A stretch of 64,000 bases of DNA from JAJCYL01 sp963664285. GTDB lineage: Bacteria; Bacteroidota; Bacteroidia; Cytophagales; Cyclobacteriaceae. The position numbers and the translations under genes are program-made. The notes beneath the pieces are model-generated. The model was given only the letters and a program-made list of their open reading frames with translations. It was not told the DNA's origin and searched no databases. Position 1 is the stretch's first letter, and the number at the start of each line of letters is the position of its first letter. This document shows positions 16,986 through 27,695 of the stretch, piece after piece. The stretch spans positions 324,703 through 388,702 of the forward strand of contig CAXXNX010000040.1 of the NCBI GenBank assembly GCA_963664285.2, written 5' to 3'.

Positions 16986-18773
16986 TTAGTCAAGTTTCAA
17001 AACTGCCATAAAAGCTTCCTGGGGAACTTCTACACTTCCTATTTGACGCATACGTTTCTTCCCTTTTTTTTGCTTTTCTAAAAGCTTCCTCTTCCTGGTG
17101 ATATCACCACCATAGCACTTTGCAATAACGTTCTTTCGCATAGCTCTCACACTTTCACGAGCAATCACTTTAGTCCCGATTGAAGCCTGAATAGCTATTT
17201 CAAACATTTGTCGAGGTAGTAATTTCCGCAATTTAACACACAATCTTTTGCCCCACTCATAGGCCTTTTCTCGATGAACAATAGCAGATAAGGCGTCTAC
17301 TTTATCACTGTTGAGCATTATATCAAGCTTAATTACATCCGACTTCCTAAATCCAATTAGTTCGTAATCAAGTGAGGCATACCCCCTGGATATTGTTTTC
17401 AATCGATCAAAAAAATCAAAAACAATTTCTGCCAATGGCATTTCAAATGAAAGCTCCACTCTATCAGATGTGAGATACACCTGGTTATGTATATTTCCCC
17501 GCTTTTCCATACATAATTTTATGATAGGCCCGATAAATTCCGATTTGGTGATGATCTGGGCTTTTATATAAGGCTCCTCAATATGGGAAATGAGATTCCC
17601 CTCGGGCATTTCAGACGGCGCATTGACGTCTATCTCCGAATCATCCATTTTTATTGCATGATACTGAACAGAAGGAACCGTGGTGATTACCGTCATTCCA
17701 AACTCTCTTTCTAAACGCTCCTGCACAATTTCCATATGAAGCATTCCGAGAAATCCACAGCGGAAGCCAAATCCCAGGGCTGCAGAGGTTTCTTTTTCCC
17801 AAACTAGAGAAGCATCATTCAACTGCAGTTTTTCCATTGAAGCCCTCAATTCTTCATATTCCGAAGTTTCGACCGGGTAAATGCCCGCAAAAACCATGGG
17901 TTTTACATCTTCAAAGCCTTTAATGGCTTGTTTGGTAGGGTTAGCGACGTGGGTTATGGTGTCACCAACCTTCACCTCCCGTGCCTCTTTGATGCCTGAA
18001 ATAAGATAACCAACATTGCCTGCACTAATAGATTCAACAGGTTGCTGGTTCAGTTTTAGGATCCCTATCTCATCAACATCATAGGTTTTTCCAGTATTGA
18101 AAAACTTAACCTTATCGCCTTTATTAATTGTGCCATTGTATACCCGGAAAATTACCTCCACTCCACGAAAGGAATTAAATACTGAGTCAAATATCATTGC
18201 TTGTAATGGGGCATTAGGATCTCCTTTTGAACCGGGTATTCGGTCTACTACAGCGCTTAATATTTCCTCAATACCAATGCCTTCCTTGGCGCTTGCTAAT
18301 AATATCTCTTCCCCGGTGCAACCAATCAGGTCAATAATCTGATCTGATACTTCCTCTGCCCTTGCACTGGGAAGATCAATTTTATTTAAGACCGGAATGA
18401 TTTCGAGATCATGCTCAATGGCAAGATATAAGTTAGATATAGTTTGTGCTTCGATGCCCTGAGATGCGTCAACGACAAGCAACGCCCCTTCGCAAGCGGC
18501 GATGGAGCGTGAAACTTCATAGGAGAAATCGACATGACCAGGTGTGTCTATTAAATTCAAGACATAGGTCTGACCATCTTTTTCATAATTCATTTGAATG
18601 GCATGGCTTTTTATGGTTATTCCACGTTCCCTTTCGAGATCCATATTATCCAATAACTGATTTTGCATTTCGCGGCCTGAAACCGTATTGGTTGTTTCGA
18701 GCAATCGATCAGCCAGGGTACTTTTACCATGGTCAATATGGGCGATTATGCAGAAATTTCGGATGTTATCCAT
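16986..18773 (-). CDS. lepA: Elongation factor 4 (LepA)
   Basis: 595 residues from the ATG giving MDNIRNFCIIAHIDHGKST; seven further upstream codons are probably not used. GTPase motifs: AHIDHGKST (P-loop), DTPGHVDF (G3) and LNKIDLPSA (G4). The C-terminal LepA-specific domain ends GDITRKRKLLEKQKKGKKRM. A ribosome-associated back-translocase. First gene of the lepA-folD-queE run and undamaged. Confidence 0.96.
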   Translation of the reverse strand: MDNIRNFCIIAHIDHGKSTLADRLLETTNTVSGREMQNQLLDNMDLERERGITIKSHAIQMNYEKDGQTYVLNLIDTPGHVDFSYEVSRSIAACEGALLVVDASQGIEAQTISNLYLAIEHDLEIIPVLNKIDLPSARAEEVSDQIIDLIGCTGEEILLASAKEGIGIEEILSAVVDRIPGSKGDPNAPLQAMIFDSVFNSFRGVEVIFRVYNGTINKGDKVKFFNTGKTYDVDEIGILKLNQQPVESISAGNVGYLISGIKEAREVKVGDTITHVANPTKQAIKGFEDVKPMVFAGIYPVETSEYEELRASMEKLQLNDASLVWEKETSAALGFGFRCGFLGMLHMEIVQERLEREFGMTVITTVPSVQYHAIKMDDSEIDVNAPSEMPEGNLISHIEEPYIKAQIITKSEFIGPIIKLCMEKRGNIHNQVYLTSDRVELSFEMPLAEIVFDFFDRLKTISRGYASLDYELIGFRKSDVIKLDIMLNSDKVDALSAIVHREKAYEWGKRLCVKLRKLLPRQMFEIAIQASIGTKVIARESVRAMRKNVIAKCYGGDITRKRKLLEKQKKGKKRMRQIGSVEVPQEAFMAVLKLD

Positions 18774-18866
18774 GCGATCAAAAAAGAGGTGCAAAAGTAC
18801 GTTATTAGTTTGGAAGAGAAGAAGGTGAATGGCACATATAGTTAGGGAAGGATCATGCCAGTAAAC

Positions 18867-19637
18867 CTAACCACCGAATCTCGTTCTCCACGAAACACCG
18901 AAGTCAACAAAGAATTGTTTTTCGCCGTCATTCTTTCCATATCCGACAGATAGATCAACTACTATATGGTCGTTGACTGAGTAAGCAAAACCGCCATCAA
19001 ATAAAACATCAAAAAAGGCATTATTAAAAAATCCGTATACTTCAACGAAACCACCCAAAAAATCACCAAGAGGAAATCTCAAATTGATGACGTACAGTCC
19101 TACTGCATCCGATCCGTTTCCATCCCAGGAAATACCAAAATTTGTACTGACACCTAAGTTTTCGGTTATTCCCTGTGTATGGGATAGTATTACGGTGGTA
19201 GCAACCTTATCTGTTTTGAAATCTTCACTGACTGCCGGTATAAAAAAATCTCCTTGAAGGCCAATTTTTGGTCGTTTGCCTTCCCCATTTAATAAATTTA
19301 TTTTGGTACCGAAGCTAAGGCTACTCAACCCATTGTTAGTTACTTCAGGGGGTTTTGAGGTAATTCTTGATAAGCCGAATTGAGTACGAAACTCAATTTT
19401 CTCCCAGATTCCATATCTAAACAAAGCTGAATAGGCCACCTCATTGTCCTTATCGTCAAAGACGTCAAAACGAGTGCCATTAAAGTTAAGTCCTGTCTGC
19501 AACTGAAATACTTTTTTACCCACAGTCAGTGGTGCGAAAGCTTGACCAGGTCTGGAAGTTGTAATGGATTCTGTGTACTGGGAAAAAGCAAACTGACTGA
19601 TTAAGTCCAGAAGTAACGATATGCTAAGCTTCCTCAT
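18867..19637 (-). CDS. Outer-membrane beta-barrel, phenol-degradation MetA-like family
   Basis: 256 residues with a signal peptide (ending AFS-Q) and alternating hydrophobic strands; ESITTSRPGQAF near the N-terminus and a C-terminal strand VDFGVSWRTRFGG are typical of the putative MetA-like transporter/barrel family seen in many Bacteroidota. The final strand does not end in Phe but in Gly-Gly. Substrate unknown. Confidence 0.7.
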   Translation of the reverse strand: MRKLSISLLLDLISQFAFSQYTESITTSRPGQAFAPLTVGKKVFQLQTGLNFNGTRFDVFDDKDNEVAYSALFRYGIWEKIEFRTQFGLSRITSKPPEVTNNGLSSLSFGTKINLLNGEGKRPKIGLQGDFFIPAVSEDFKTDKVATTVILSHTQGITENLGVSTNFGISWDGNGSDAVGLYVINLRFPLGDFLGGFVEVYGFFNNAFFDVLFDGGFAYSVNDHIVVDLSVGYGKNDGEKQFFVDFGVSWRTRFGG

Positions 19638-19699
19638 GGGCTAAATTTGACGCAATCTTAGATAATAATGACTATTTGCCCTGAAAGTTCAGTGAATCT

Positions 19700-20374
19700 T
19701 TATGAACTACCCAGGTTATCACCAATACCCTGCTTAGCCGCTGTTTCCGACACAGCCTTAGGATTTATTTCAGAATTAACTGCGACTCTGGCTATTTTTT
19801 TCTCAGCAAAAAATTGTCTTTGGAAGATCAATATGATCGCCACACCAATAAAAATGGAGGCATCAGCAATGTTGAAAACCGGCCATAACGCCATGTACTC
19901 ACCGCCCCAAAAAGGTATCCAATCTGGCATTCTTCCTTCCCAAATATCTATGTAAAACATATCCACAACCTGGCCATGAAACCATGGGGTTGTAACATTA
20001 TAAGGGGCATTCTCAAGAAGTATTCCATACAATGCACTGTCGATAACATTACCGACCGCACCGCCAAGGATTAAAGCCACGCACCAAATCAACCCTCGAT
20101 GCACCTTTTTTTCCACCAGCAGATAAAGGTAATATCCAATACCAACCATGGCAACCAACCTGAAAAGCGTCAAAAATAGTTTCCCGTTATCTGACCCTAA
20201 TTCCATACCAAAGGCCATACCAGGATTGGTGAGATAATGAAGTTTAAAGAAGTCTCCGATTATATGAATCTGGCCGACAACGCCCATTTCCATATTGAAA
20301 TGCACCAACAATTTGACCACCTGATCAATTGCAATAACGGCAATGCTTATAAAATAATACTGTAGATATTTCAC
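19700..20374 (-). CDS. lspA: Lipoprotein signal peptidase II
   Basis: 224 residues with four membrane helices. The two catalytic Asp motifs are visible: LGGAVGNVIDSALYG and VFNIADASIFIG. It cleaves the signal peptide of diacylglyceryl-modified prolipoproteins; several lipoproteins are encoded in this window. A roughly 40-residue hydrophilic C-terminal tail is longer than usual for LspA. It follows ileS in the same direction, a widespread pairing. Confidence 0.93.
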   Translation of the reverse strand: MKYLQYYFISIAVIAIDQVVKLLVHFNMEMGVVGQIHIIGDFFKLHYLTNPGMAFGMELGSDNGKLFLTLFRLVAMVGIGYYLYLLVEKKVHRGLIWCVALILGGAVGNVIDSALYGILLENAPYNVTTPWFHGQVVDMFYIDIWEGRMPDWIPFWGGEYMALWPVFNIADASIFIGVAIILIFQRQFFAEKKIARVAVNSEINPKAVSETAAKQGIGDNLGSS

Positions 20375-20420
20375 TTTTTCGCGGTAACGTCCTTATTCTT
20401 ACGACTCCTTGATTCTATTG

Positions 20421-23400
20421 TTATTTTTTAATCAGAACGTTGACATTGTAGTCATTGATATCAAGGGATTGACCATTTTCAAGTTCATCTACAAATGCAA
20501 GGCTCCTGGCCTGTGTTTCCCGGCAAATATAGTTTCTATTCTCCTCTAATGCCACCTTGACAATTTCCTCATCACTTGAGACCTGTACATCTATTTTATC
20601 TTGCACTTCCAATCCCACATCTTTTCTCATATTCTGAATTCTATTAACCATTTCCCTGGCAAGACCCTCTCTTTTTAATTCGTCCGTGATAGTAATATCA
20701 AGTGCAATTGTCATACCATTATCACTGGCTACTGACCACCCCGGAATATCTTCAGTAATAATCTCCACATCGTCAATACCCAAACAGATTTCTTCATCAC
20801 CAATATTAAGATTTATAGACTGCTCGCGCTCCAATTGCGCAATTTTATCAGCGCTCATTTGGTTTATAGCAGAAGCCACCGCTGTCATTTTAGGCCCGTA
20901 TATCTTGCCGAGTTTACTGAAATTGGGCTTTACTTTCTTTTTAATAATTCCCGTAGTATCATCAATGTATTCTACGGTCTTTATATTTACTTCAGCGCCA
21001 ATCAGATCTTCTACCGCCTGAATTTGCTCCTTGGTTTTTTGGTCTAGTATGGGTACCATTATCCGTGTCAAGGGTTGTCGGACTTTAATTTTATGTTTCC
21101 TTCTCAATGAATGAACCAACGAGGAAATATCCTGAGCGAGATGCATCTGCGTCTCAAGGTCATGCAAAATTAGGTTTTGGTCTGCTTCAGGAAAGTCCTG
21201 TAGATGGACAGAGAGATTGTCCTCCGAGTTAATGTTCATAGTAAGATCCAGGAACAGTTTTTCCATATAAAATGGTGCTACAGGAGCTGCGAGTTTCACA
21301 ATAGTCTGTAAACAGCTGTAAAGCGTTTCATACGCAGCCCTCTTATCATCATTAAAATCGCCAACCCAAAAACGCTTTCTGTTCAGCCTGACATACCAAT
21401 TACTCAAATCATCGATCACGAAATTCTGTACAGCCCTCGTAGCCCTGGTGGGCTCATAGTCGTCAAATGCTGCAGTCACTTCTTTGATCAAGGAATTCAT
21501 CCTGGAGATTATCCATTGGTCGATCTCGGTCCTTTCTTTAACCGGGATTTGGTTTTGCTCTGAAAATTCAAAACCATCCAAATTAGCATATAGGGAAAAG
21601 AATGAATAAGTGTTAAAGAGTGTCCCAAAAAATCTACGTTGTACTTCAATCACACCATCCTGGTCAAATTTGAGATTGTCCCATGGATTGGCATTTGAGA
21701 TCATATACCAACGAGTGGCATCAGGACCATATTTATCCAGGGTGTCAAAAGGGTTAACCGCATTACCGACGCGCTTGGACATCTTGTTTCCTTTTTTATC
21801 CAGGACAAGTCCCGTCGAAACGACGTTCTTGAATGCTACACTGTCAAATAACATTCCGGCAATGGCATGGAGGGTAAAAAACCAACCTCGGGTTTGATCA
21901 ACACCTTCACTGATGTAATCAGCAGGATAGCTTGCTTCAAAAACATCATTATTTTCAAATGGGTAATGCCATTGCGCATAAGGCATAGCACCGGAGTCAA
22001 ACCAAACATCAATCAAATCCGGCTCCCGAAACATTTTTTTTCCGGAATCGCTCATCAAAACAACATCATCAACGTATGGCCTGTGCAGATCTATTTCGTC
22101 CATCCCATCAAAGGGCGAATTAGTCATTATACCGGCCTCAATTGATTTATTGATCTCTGCTTTGAGTTCTTCAATAGACCCAATGCATTTTTCTTCGTTT
22201 CGATCTTCTGTTACCCAAATTGGCAATGGTGTTCCCCAATACCTTGATCTACTTAGATTCCAATCCACGAGATTCTCTAGCCAATTACCGAATCGACCTG
22301 TACCCGTTGCTTTTGGTTTCCAATTAATGGTTTTATTCAAGGCTACTAATTTGTCCTTCATAGCGGTAGTCCGGATAAACCATGAATCGAGCGGATAATA
22401 CAATATAGGCTTATCAGTCCTCCAACAATGAGGGTATGAGTGCTCATACTTTTCTACTTTAAAAGCCTTACTTTCCTCTTTTAGTTTGATGGCAATGAGC
22501 ACATCAGTTGATTTGAAGTCGGGATTGGCTCTTGTCTCATTGTCATAGTATTCTTCACGTACATATTTGCCTGCAAAGTCGGTAATCTCCTGAACAAATT
22601 TTCCCTGCTTATCAACAACCGGCACATCATAACCATTTTCATCTTTTACGATGATGGCAGCAATGTTATTATCGTTACAAACCTTGAAGTCATCTGCACC
22701 AAATAGTGAGGCCGTATGAACTATTCCCGTACCATCTTCCGTGGTCACAAAGTCTCCTGGTATCACAACGAACGCCTTACCCCGGGGCTGCACATAGGGG
22801 AGTAGTTGCTCGTAGATAACATCATGTAGTTGCTCTCCACTGCAAGACCCAACTATTTCAAAAGGGATTAATTTTTGGCCGGTTTCGTAATCTTCAATTT
22901 TAAGTTCTTTTGCTTTCTCACTGAAATGGGCATTAATCCGATCCTTGGCAAGGATTACACTTATCGGTTTGAAATCGTACTGGTTGAAGGTTTTTACTTT
23001 AACATATTCAATCTTTTTGCCTACCGCTAATGCACAATTTCCAGGGAGTGTCCACGGCGTGGTTGTCCAAGCCAGGATGTACAGATCTTCACTTCCATTG
23101 AATAGAGACTCGGATAAATCATTTCTTACCACCTTAAACTGCGCAGTTACCGAAGTGTCCTTTATATCATGATAAGTACCCGGTTGATTAAGTTCATGAG
23201 AACTTAACCCGGTTCCTGCGGCAGGTGAATAAGGCTGAATAGTGTATCCTTTATAAAGCAGGCCTTTACTATACAGTTGTTTGAGTAAATGCCATAGGGA
23301 CTCGATATAATTAGGTTCAAAGGTTATATACGGATTTTCCAGATCAACCCAATATCCCATTTTACGTGTGAGGTCATCCCACTCATCTTTGTACTTCATC

Positions 23401-23771
23401 ACCGCCTCCCGGCATTTGCTGTTGTATTCCTCAACACTAATTATCTTTCCGATATCTTCTTTTGTGATCCCCAGCTCCTTCTCAACTTTTAATTCGACCG
23501 GGAGACCATGTGTATCCCATCCGCCTTTGCGCTTGACCTGGAAACCTTTTTGTGTCTTGTAGCGGCAAAAAACATCTTTTACCGTTCTGGCCATTACGTG
23601 ATGAATGCCAGGAGTGCCGTTCGCAGATGGTGGTCCCTCATAAAATGTGAAGGTGGGTTTACCTTCCCTCCTAGTGATTGATTGCTCAAAAATCTTATTC
23701 TCGTCCCAATAACTTAAGACTTCTTTGGCAAAGCCCGGATAATCCGGGGACTTGTATTCTCTGTACTTCAC
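20421..23771 (-). CDS. ileS: Isoleucyl-tRNA synthetase
   Basis: About 1,116 residues, the long class found in Bacteroidota. HIGH-type signature PSANGTPGIHHV and KMSKS-type KGNKMSKRVGNAV; the editing domain lies between them. I favour the GTG at 23771 (VKYREYKSPDYPGFAKEV) because AGGAG stands five bases upstream; an in-frame TTG at 23798 would add nine residues. Starts about 30 bp after the MMPL gene. Intact over 3.3 kb. Confidence 0.95.
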   Translation of the reverse strand: MKYREYKSPDYPGFAKEVLSYWDENKIFEQSITRREGKPTFTFYEGPPSANGTPGIHHVMARTVKDVFCRYKTQKGFQVKRKGGWDTHGLPVELKVEKELGITKEDIGKIISVEEYNSKCREAVMKYKDEWDDLTRKMGYWVDLENPYITFEPNYIESLWHLLKQLYSKGLLYKGYTIQPYSPAAGTGLSSHELNQPGTYHDIKDTSVTAQFKVVRNDLSESLFNGSEDLYILAWTTTPWTLPGNCALAVGKKIEYVKVKTFNQYDFKPISVILAKDRINAHFSEKAKELKIEDYETGQKLIPFEIVGSCSGEQLHDVIYEQLLPYVQPRGKAFVVIPGDFVTTEDGTGIVHTASLFGADDFKVCNDNNIAAIIVKDENGYDVPVVDKQGKFVQEITDFAGKYVREEYYDNETRANPDFKSTDVLIAIKLKEESKAFKVEKYEHSYPHCWRTDKPILYYPLDSWFIRTTAMKDKLVALNKTINWKPKATGTGRFGNWLENLVDWNLSRSRYWGTPLPIWVTEDRNEEKCIGSIEELKAEINKSIEAGIMTNSPFDGMDEIDLHRPYVDDVVLMSDSGKKMFREPDLIDVWFDSGAMPYAQWHYPFENNDVFEASYPADYISEGVDQTRGWFFTLHAIAGMLFDSVAFKNVVSTGLVLDKKGNKMSKRVGNAVNPFDTLDKYGPDATRWYMISNANPWDNLKFDQDGVIEVQRRFFGTLFNTYSFFSLYANLDGFEFSEQNQIPVKERTEIDQWIISRMNSLIKEVTAAFDDYEPTRATRAVQNFVIDDLSNWYVRLNRKRFWVGDFNDDKRAAYETLYSCLQTIVKLAAPVAPFYMEKLFLDLTMNINSEDNLSVHLQDFPEADQNLILHDLETQMHLAQDISSLVHSLRRKHKIKVRQPLTRIMVPILDQKTKEQIQAVEDLIGAEVNIKTVEYIDDTTGIIKKKVKPNFSKLGKIYGPKMTAVASAINQMSADKIAQLEREQSINLNIGDEEICLGIDDVEIITEDIPGWSVASDNGMTIALDITITDELKREGLAREMVNRIQNMRKDVGLEVQDKIDVQVSSDEEIVKVALEENRNYICRETQARSLAFVDELENGQSLDINDYNVNVLIKK

Positions 23772-23800
23772 GACGACTCCTGAAATTTGAGGGTGCAAAA

Positions 23801-26233
23801 TTATTTCTTTTCAGAGATAGAATCGATTATTCCCTTATTATTATTTTGCTCAATTTCTAGCAGGCCGGTATCAATCTCCTCATCATCATCTTCATGATAG
23901 AACTCATCGAACTCTATCAAAGGATGCTCTTTAGGGTCTCTCTTTCCTGAATCGAAAGTGAGCAAGAGAGAAGGGAGAACTATGAGGTTGGCGAACATAG
24001 CAATGAGTAAGGTAATAGAGGTGAGGGCGCCTAATGCAACAGTTCCCAGAAATTCAGAAAGAGCGAAGATGATGAATCCAAAAAACAAGATGATCGAAGT
24101 ATAAATCATACTTGCCCCGGTTTCTCTCAAACTTTTACTTATTGCGATTGACACGACAAAATTATTAGCAAATAATTCCTGGCGATATTTGGCTAAAAAG
24201 TGGATTGACGCATCAACAGAGATCCCAAAAGCTATACTGAAGATAATAACTGTACTCGGTTTCAAAGGAATACTGTAATAGCCCATCAATCCTGCTGTAA
24301 TCATGAGAGGGATAACATTGGGGATTAAAGAGATAATAATCATCTTAACCTTCCTAAAAAGCACTCCCATTATGAGGGCGATAATTACAAAAGCGATTAA
24401 GAAGCTGGTTTGAAGGTTCTCGATGAGAAACTTGTTCCCCTTGATAAAAAGGAGTGTCGTACCAGTCACGGTTGCGCTCATTTTTGTTCCCTCAAAAATT
24501 TCCCTGATCCTGGGTCGGATAACCTGAGTAATCAATGAATCCATTTTGAGGGAACCTATATCTGCTACCCTGAGGGATATTCTCAATTTCTGTTTCGTAG
24601 AATCGATAAATGCTGCGGAAATACCGAGACTATCTACTTCGTCATTCAGGTATTTCAATATAAACGGTGCATCTCGTCGATTAGGCAGAGAGTATAGCGC
24701 AGGATTGTCGTTGTAGTATGCCTGTCGAACAGCTTTGATCAAACTAACCACTGATACAGGTTGCGATATATATTCAATGCTGTCTAAAAAGAGCTCAAAT
24801 TCTTCAGCTTTCCTTAGGTTCCGAAGATTTTGCACACCATTTTTATTACCCGTATCCACGATAATCTCAAGTGGCATAACTCCACTAAAGTGTTGTTCGA
24901 AGAAATGCAGGTCTTGCTTGACATCACTTTTTTCCGGAATGTCATCAACCATAAAGGAAACCGCCACTATTCTCGTCATGCCGATAACCGAACCAATGAC
25001 AAATGCAATGGTGACGATATAGACTATGGCCCTTCGCTTGTGCACGATAATATCCAACCATGTTAGCACATTATCCAAAGGCCGGAACTGAAGGTGTTTT
25101 AGATTTTTAGGAGTCGGATCAGGCAGGTATGAATAGAATGATGGAATGAGGATAATACTAACTACAAAGGTGGCCATGATATTGATCCCGGCTACTATAC
25201 CAAATTCTTTTAATATTACTATATCTACAAAACTTAACACCAGGAATCCAACCGCCGTGGTTAGGTTTGTCATCAATGTCACGATGCCAATCTTCCTGAT
25301 TATACGATACAATGCTTTTAGCTTATTGCCGTGATATTGGTATTCCTGGTGGTATTTATTGAGAAGATAAACACTATTGGGTATACCAATAACCACAATA
25401 ATGGGCGGAATCAGGGCAGTAAGTAGGGTTATTTTATAGCCAAACAGGGCCAACGTCCCCATTGACCAAATCACCACAATACTAATAATAATCAGGGGGA
25501 TAACTACTGCGTTGAGCGCCCGGAAAAAAAGGAATAAAATGATACCTGTAATAATAACAGAGAGTGCAAGGAAGAGTTTCAGTTCATTTTTTATCTTTCC
25601 AGTGGTGACACTGCGCACATAGGGTAAACCAGCATAGTGAAGTTCAATCCCTGTCACTTCGGAAAAAGCATCCCCGGCAAACCTGATGTCTTCAATCAAC
25701 TGGTTCCGGTTGGCGGAGTTGAGCACTTCCTTTTCTATAGTGAGAAGTAGAAGGGTAGCACCGGTCTCCTCATTAATAAACTCCCCGTAGATCCTAAGTT
25801 TCACTGCCTGATCTAACAATTGGTCCAAAGAGTCCTGATCATCCGGAATGGTCTCAAAAACCTGCAAAAGCTTAAACTGCTTGATTTGATTGTCTTTGAC
25901 TAACCGTTGAAAATTGGGAAGGGCCAATACATCTTTAACGCCGTTAAGTTTTGCCAATTCATCGGCTAAATACTTAAAGCGGCGAAAATTATCCACTTTA
26001 TAAATCGAACTGTCCTTCAATCCTATCGCCAGGATATTACCATCCTCACCATATTGTTCTTTAAATTGACGAAAAAATATCATCTCCGGATCGGTCTCCG
26101 GAACAGTTTGAGCGAAGTCAAAGGACCATTGAACTTCCTGGGATTTGTTGGCCATGAAGACAGTAAACAGCACTATTAATACTATGAGAAAGCGCCGGTA
26201 GGTGAGAATAATATGGGCAATAAATCTCCACAT
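23801..26233 (-). CDS. MMPL/RND-family transporter (patched-like)
   Basis: 810 residues with two repeats of one helix, a large periplasmic loop and five more helices. The second half includes the characteristic FSIAFGISVDASIHFLAKY (an Asp in the RND/MMPL fourth helix). Proteins of this size resemble the hopanoid exporter HpnN and other lipid exporters, but substrate cannot be inferred. An acidic tail follows the last helix. It lies just upstream of ileS in the same direction. Confidence 0.85.
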   Translation of the reverse strand: MWRFIAHIILTYRRFLIVLIVLFTVFMANKSQEVQWSFDFAQTVPETDPEMIFFRQFKEQYGEDGNILAIGLKDSSIYKVDNFRRFKYLADELAKLNGVKDVLALPNFQRLVKDNQIKQFKLLQVFETIPDDQDSLDQLLDQAVKLRIYGEFINEETGATLLLLTIEKEVLNSANRNQLIEDIRFAGDAFSEVTGIELHYAGLPYVRSVTTGKIKNELKLFLALSVIITGIILFLFFRALNAVVIPLIIISIVVIWSMGTLALFGYKITLLTALIPPIIVVIGIPNSVYLLNKYHQEYQYHGNKLKALYRIIRKIGIVTLMTNLTTAVGFLVLSFVDIVILKEFGIVAGINIMATFVVSIILIPSFYSYLPDPTPKNLKHLQFRPLDNVLTWLDIIVHKRRAIVYIVTIAFVIGSVIGMTRIVAVSFMVDDIPEKSDVKQDLHFFEQHFSGVMPLEIIVDTGNKNGVQNLRNLRKAEEFELFLDSIEYISQPVSVVSLIKAVRQAYYNDNPALYSLPNRRDAPFILKYLNDEVDSLGISAAFIDSTKQKLRISLRVADIGSLKMDSLITQVIRPRIREIFEGTKMSATVTGTTLLFIKGNKFLIENLQTSFLIAFVIIALIMGVLFRKVKMIIISLIPNVIPLMITAGLMGYYSIPLKPSTVIIFSIAFGISVDASIHFLAKYRQELFANNFVVSIAISKSLRETGASMIYTSIILFFGFIIFALSEFLGTVALGALTSITLLIAMFANLIVLPSLLLTFDSGKRDPKEHPLIEFDEFYHEDDDEEIDTGLLEIEQNNNKGIIDSISEKK

Positions 26234-26321
26234 TTTCAGAAGGCGACAAAGGTAAACGAATCAACCAATGATACCACAGTTTGTTGGCTAACAGTTCCCT
26301 CTTCAATAATCTCCTGGTTAA

Positions 26322-27695
26322 TCATGCTTGATGAGGCTTCGAAGATGGTACTGAAATGCCGTTGATATTCCTATAGATAGATAATGCGTAAGAATCGGTT
26401 AGACCAGATATGAAATCCGTTATTGCCAGGAGTACATCATAAGGGGCGATTGAAAGTTGCTCAATTGCTGAACCGTATTCTTCAGGCAATAATCTTACAA
26501 TACTCCTCTGTTTACCTGAAAATTCACCTGGACTAAAAACTTTATTAAAAGCTGCCTCAGAAAATACCTCCATTAGGCTATCAATTACTCTAAAGCCAGC
26601 AGCCTCACGTTCCAGCACCTGAGAACATCGATAAATCTTTTGTATTGATAGTTGTTCTATTTTTTTCAGTACCGGAGCAGATGGAACCTCATTAGTGAGA
26701 GCCTTATCAAAAGTACCTTGCAGCAAATTCTGTTCCTGGTCAATAAACAGATCTGAAACTTCATTGACCAACTGACCAATAGCCATCGCTCGTAACACTC
26801 CAATTTGCTCGTCATGACCATTAATCCTATTTAGCTTTCCTTCATCATATCGATCCCCAATTATTTCAGACAAAAGATCCCGTGTCTGTTCAAAACTCAC
26901 TAACCCTAACCGACATCCGTCTTCAAAATCAATAATGTTGTAACATATATCGTCTGCTGCTTCGACAAGGAAAGCAAGCGGATGGCGGCACCAAAGCGCT
27001 TCATTATCCGATAACTTTCGTAAACCTGTTATTTCGGCCAGTTCTCTGAATATCTTTTTCTCGCTTTGAAAAAACCCGTATTTCTTCTGACTTTTTCTAG
27101 ATTCATCTACGTTGCTCAAAAAAGACTCTCGGGGGTATTTTGTAAAAGCAGCCAAACTGGCCAAGGTCAGTTTCAAACCATGGGGACCACGCCGATTTAA
27201 AATTCTGAAACCTTGGGCATTACCTTCAAAATTAGTCAGGTCCGACCATTCCTTTTCGTCTAGTTTATCTCGAAAGAATTGGCCTGTACCGTTATTAATA
27301 AAGAAGTCAGATATTGCATCTTCTCCCGAATGACCAAATGGCGGATTGCCCAGATCATGAGCAAGAGCGGCGGCAGCCACGATAGCGCCAAAATCAAATG
27401 ACGTAAAATGGCTTTCCGCCAAATCCTGATGCTTGCCAATCAGTTGTTCACCCACTCTTTTTCCTAACGAACGACCAACACTCGAGACTTCCAGGCTATG
27501 GGTTAACCTGGTATGGACAAAATCATGTTCAGGAAGAGGGAAAACCTGGGTTTTATCCTGTAACCGACGGAAAGGGTGAGAAAAAATTATTCGATCGTAA
27601 TCGACTTCGAATGCACTCCTTATTTGGCTTTCATTTTGAGTCTTTACCTCCGTTTCACCGGAGCGCTGATAGGATAAAAGTTGAAGCCAATTCAT
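26322..27695 (-). CDS. dgt: Deoxyguanosinetriphosphate triphosphohydrolase
   Basis: 457 residues. HD-domain metal ligands are visible in THSLEVSSVGRSLG and ALAHDLGNPPFGHSGEDAI, followed by FEGNAQGFRILNR, a dNTPase signature. It hydrolyses dGTP to deoxyguanosine and triphosphate. Begins MNWLQLLSYQRSGETEVK, typical of the family. Intact. Confidence 0.94.
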   Translation of the reverse strand: MNWLQLLSYQRSGETEVKTQNESQIRSAFEVDYDRIIFSHPFRRLQDKTQVFPLPEHDFVHTRLTHSLEVSSVGRSLGKRVGEQLIGKHQDLAESHFTSFDFGAIVAAAALAHDLGNPPFGHSGEDAISDFFINNGTGQFFRDKLDEKEWSDLTNFEGNAQGFRILNRRGPHGLKLTLASLAAFTKYPRESFLSNVDESRKSQKKYGFFQSEKKIFRELAEITGLRKLSDNEALWCRHPLAFLVEAADDICYNIIDFEDGCRLGLVSFEQTRDLLSEIIGDRYDEGKLNRINGHDEQIGVLRAMAIGQLVNEVSDLFIDQEQNLLQGTFDKALTNEVPSAPVLKKIEQLSIQKIYRCSQVLEREAAGFRVIDSLMEVFSEAAFNKVFSPGEFSGKQRSIVRLLPEEYGSAIEQLSIAPYDVLLAITDFISGLTDSYALSIYRNINGISVPSSKPHQA

